A stretch of DNA of 64,000 bases from Pigmentiphaga kullae (lineage in GTDB: Bacteria > Pseudomonadota > Gammaproteobacteria > Burkholderiales > Burkholderiaceae_B), in assembly GCF_004216695.1 (NCBI RefSeq), contig NZ_SGXC01000002.1, positions 248,001 to 312,000 of the forward strand, read 5' to 3'. The notes below the pieces were generated by a model that had not been told where the DNA came from, ran no database searches, and saw only the letters and a list, made by a program, of their open reading frames with translations. Of this stretch, positions 62,333 to 64,000 are shown in pieces. A program made the position numbers and the translations under genes. The first letter of the stretch is position 1. Every line of letters starts with the position of its first letter.

Positions 62333-64000
62333 TCAGGGCAGGTCCAGGGCCGGCGACTCGATGCCGCGTGCCCGGTCGATCTTCTCGGCCACCTTGAAGG
62401 CGGCATCCAACTCGCTGACGCCGTGCTGCTGCATGAGCTGGTAGCGCTCGGCCTTCTCTTCGGGTTCGGTCTGCGCGAGCGCGAGATACAGGCTCGGCGG
62501 CACGGCGCGGAAGAGCACCTCCATGCTCTTGGAGAGGATGACGCCCTCGGTGAACTTGCCCGCTTCCTTGCGTGCCGAGAGCATCAGCGCTTTCTGCGCT
62601 TGGCTCAGTTCGCGGAACCGCGCGATCTTCTCCACTTCATCGGGGGGCATCGACAGGCAGATCCACCACTCGATCATGTTGAGCATCGGCTCCGCGGCGC
62701 GCGGTAGGTCGTCAATATTTTGTGTAGCTAGCCAGTACCAGGCCCCCAGCTTGCGCCACATTTTTGTAATTTTCACGGTATACGGCGCGAGCAGCGGGTT
62801 CTTGGTGATCACGTGGCCTTCGTCGGTCACGTTGATGATCGGGCGGCCGAGATACTGGTCACGCTCCGCGATGTTGTTCACCGTGCTGATGAGGCTGATG
62901 TACGCGATCGAGAGCTGCGCGTTGTAGCCCTCGCGGGCGTAGGTCGCCAGATCGACCAGCGTGATGTCGGCCTCGGGCCACGGCGTGCCGTCGCGGTCGA
63001 ACATCTCGCCGTCCGTGCCTTGGCAGAACATGTCCATCGCGTCCGCCATCTCCAGCAGCCGCACGCGCCGCATCTCGGGCAACGTCGGGTCCTGGCCGCG
63101 GGTGCGCAGCGCATTGCGCACATCGCGCGTGAGCACAGTGCGCTTCTCTGCCACGCAATGTTCGGCCGCGTCGAGGATGCACTGGCGGATCAGCGAGCGG
63201 TCGGCCCGCGTCATCCGCGCTTCTTCCTTGTCTTCGCCGCCCGTGATCATCAGCCGTGCCGTGATCTCCAGCTCGCCCAGCACGTCGCGCTGCTCGTCCG
63301 CCTCCATGGCCGAGGCATCCGGTGGCAGGTCTTCGTCCAGTGCATCGGCATCGAGCGTCTGCACGTCGCTGGGCGTTTCGATCAGCCGGCGTGCGTCGGC
63401 GAACGGCGCCAGGCTGATGCCCGAGCCGGGTGCCAGCTTGACCCGGTTCACGGTCAGCCCCAGGCGCCTGGCGAAGTCGCTGAACAAGCCGAAGCTGTTG
63501 CCGGCTTCCACGATGAAGAGGCGCGGCCGATAGATCGCGGTGACCTGGTTCAGCAGGTTGTTGAGCGTGGCGCTCTTGCCCGAGCCCGTGGGACCGAACA
63601 GGAACAGATGGGCATTCATCTGCCGATCCAACCTGTTCAAGGGGTCAAACGTAATCGGGCCGCCTCCGCGATTGAACATCGTGATGCCGGGGTGCCCCGT
63701 GCCCTGGGCGCGGCCCCACACCGGCGACAGGTTCGCCGCGTGCTGGGCGAACATCAGTTGCGTGTACCACCGGCGCCGGTCCTTGCCGGGGTTGTAGCAG
63801 CACGGCAGCCAGCGCAGGTAGCTGTTGAGCGGCGCCACCTCGTCGTCCTCGCGCACCGGCTGCAGGCCGGCGTTGAGCATCACGTTCGCGAGGTCCAGGC
63901 CGCGCCGATCCAGTTCCGCCTCGTCGCGCCCGCGTAGGTAGAACGCCAGAGTGCCCCGGTAGAGCTTGTGCGCGCTGCCGATCAGGGAGCGGGCTTCATG
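62333..64000 (-). CDS. Conjugative transfer ATPase, PFL_4706/VirB4-TraC family (cut by window edge)
   Basis: The frame is open from the stop at 62333 to the window edge, giving the C-terminal 555 residues. Walker A is FGPTGSGKSATLNN, and NVTDEGHVI with the neighbouring hydrophobic strand is the Walker B region. IEWWICLSMPPDEVEKI and AGKFTEGVILSK match the PFL_4706 (TIGR03744) T4SS ATPases that power assembly of the mating channel. A GTG at 63883 is in frame but codons upstream also look coding, so the gene starts beyond the window. Confidence 0.92.
   Translation of the reverse strand, partial: HEARSLIGSAHKLYRGTLAFYLRGRDEAELDRRGLDLANVMLNAGLQPVREDDEVAPLNSYLRWLPCCYNPGKDRRRWYTQLMFAQHAANLSPVWGRAQGTGHPGITMFNRGGGPITFDPLNRLDRQMNAHLFLFGPTGSGKSATLNNLLNQVTAIYRPRLFIVEAGNSFGLFSDFARRLGLTVNRVKLAPGSGISLAPFADARRLIETPSDVQTLDADALDEDLPPDASAMEADEQRDVLGELEITARLMITGGEDKEEARMTRADRSLIRQCILDAAEHCVAEKRTVLTRDVRNALRTRGQDPTLPEMRRVRLLEMADAMDMFCQGTDGEMFDRDGTPWPEADITLVDLATYAREGYNAQLSIAYISLISTVNNIAERDQYLGRPIINVTDEGHVITKNPLLAPYTVKITKMWRKLGAWYWLATQNIDDLPRAAEPMLNMIEWWICLSMPPDEVEKIARFRELSQAQKALMLSARKEAGKFTEGVILSKSMEVLFRAVPPSLYLALAQTEPEEKAERYQLMQQHGVSELDAAFKVAEKIDRARGIESPALDLP

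Overview
The window is GC-rich, tightly packed bacterial DNA. It looks like a member of the Betaproteobacteria, family Alcaligenaceae (Bordetella or Achromobacter type), with an integrative conjugative element (ICE) inserted in its chromosome. The host assignment rests on protein family character and gene order (hom-thrC-moeA-moaD-moaE, hpnCDE, alr-radA, clpB, tRNA-Gly); no database search was possible.

Positions 1 to about 15870 are ordinary chromosome. A minus-strand set (Mth938-domain protein, bcp, phoH) diverges from hom and thrC, which are followed by the molybdopterin genes moeA, moaD and moaE. The hopanoid genes hpnC, hpnD and hpnE lie on the minus strand. A 268-bp element built of nested inverted repeats ends 4 bp before the hpnC start codon. 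Then come alr, radA and clpB, and a tRNA-Gly(GCC) gene with a clear promoter and encoded CCA.

The 3' end of the tRNA is the attachment site of a clc/PAGI-2-type ICE. Just inside it (16098-18029) is a tyrosine integrase with an extra C-terminal domain. The other recognisable ICE core genes fill 52-64 kb: MobH relaxase TraI, a RES/Xre toxin-antitoxin pair, a DUF3742 protein, a TraG-N protein, PFL_4711/4710/4709-family proteins, a RadC-like protein, a DsbA-like protein and a VirB4-like ATPase that runs off the window. The far ICE end (attR) is not in the window.

Between these, about 18-52 kb is cargo forming a self-contained sulfur and respiration module. It has five parts: (1) a dsbD / Lgt-like-TlpA / dsbG-like / tauE-safE / flavoprotein disulfide reductase / dsrE / lysR operon; (2) a complete System I cytochrome c maturation operon, ccmABCDEFGHI; (3) a QseB/PmrA-type two-component system; (4) an operon for a cbb3-type oxidase (ccoN, ccoO, a membrane diheme cytochrome), a TsdA-like thiosulfate dehydrogenase, a CcoI-type copper ATPase and Lnt; (5) sulfide oxidation genes, namely a Blh-type persulfide dioxygenase, a DUF442-SQR fusion, a rhodanese and a BigR/SqrR-like ArsR regulator. 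An MFS transporter, AhpD-like, DsrE-like, enoyl-CoA hydratase and AraC genes follow.

The main new observation is that the four large cargo operons (dsbD, ccmA, ccoN, blh) share one promoter design. Each has a PmrA/QseB-like direct repeat (two TTAA-type half-sites, 11-bp period) and a CAnnAT -10 hexamer exactly 10 bp downstream. This makes them a likely regulon of the two-component system encoded among them. A second observation is that the integrase C-terminal domain is homologous (38 of 88 ungapped positions identical by hand alignment) to the antitoxin of the RES/Xre module about 38 kb away in the same ICE.
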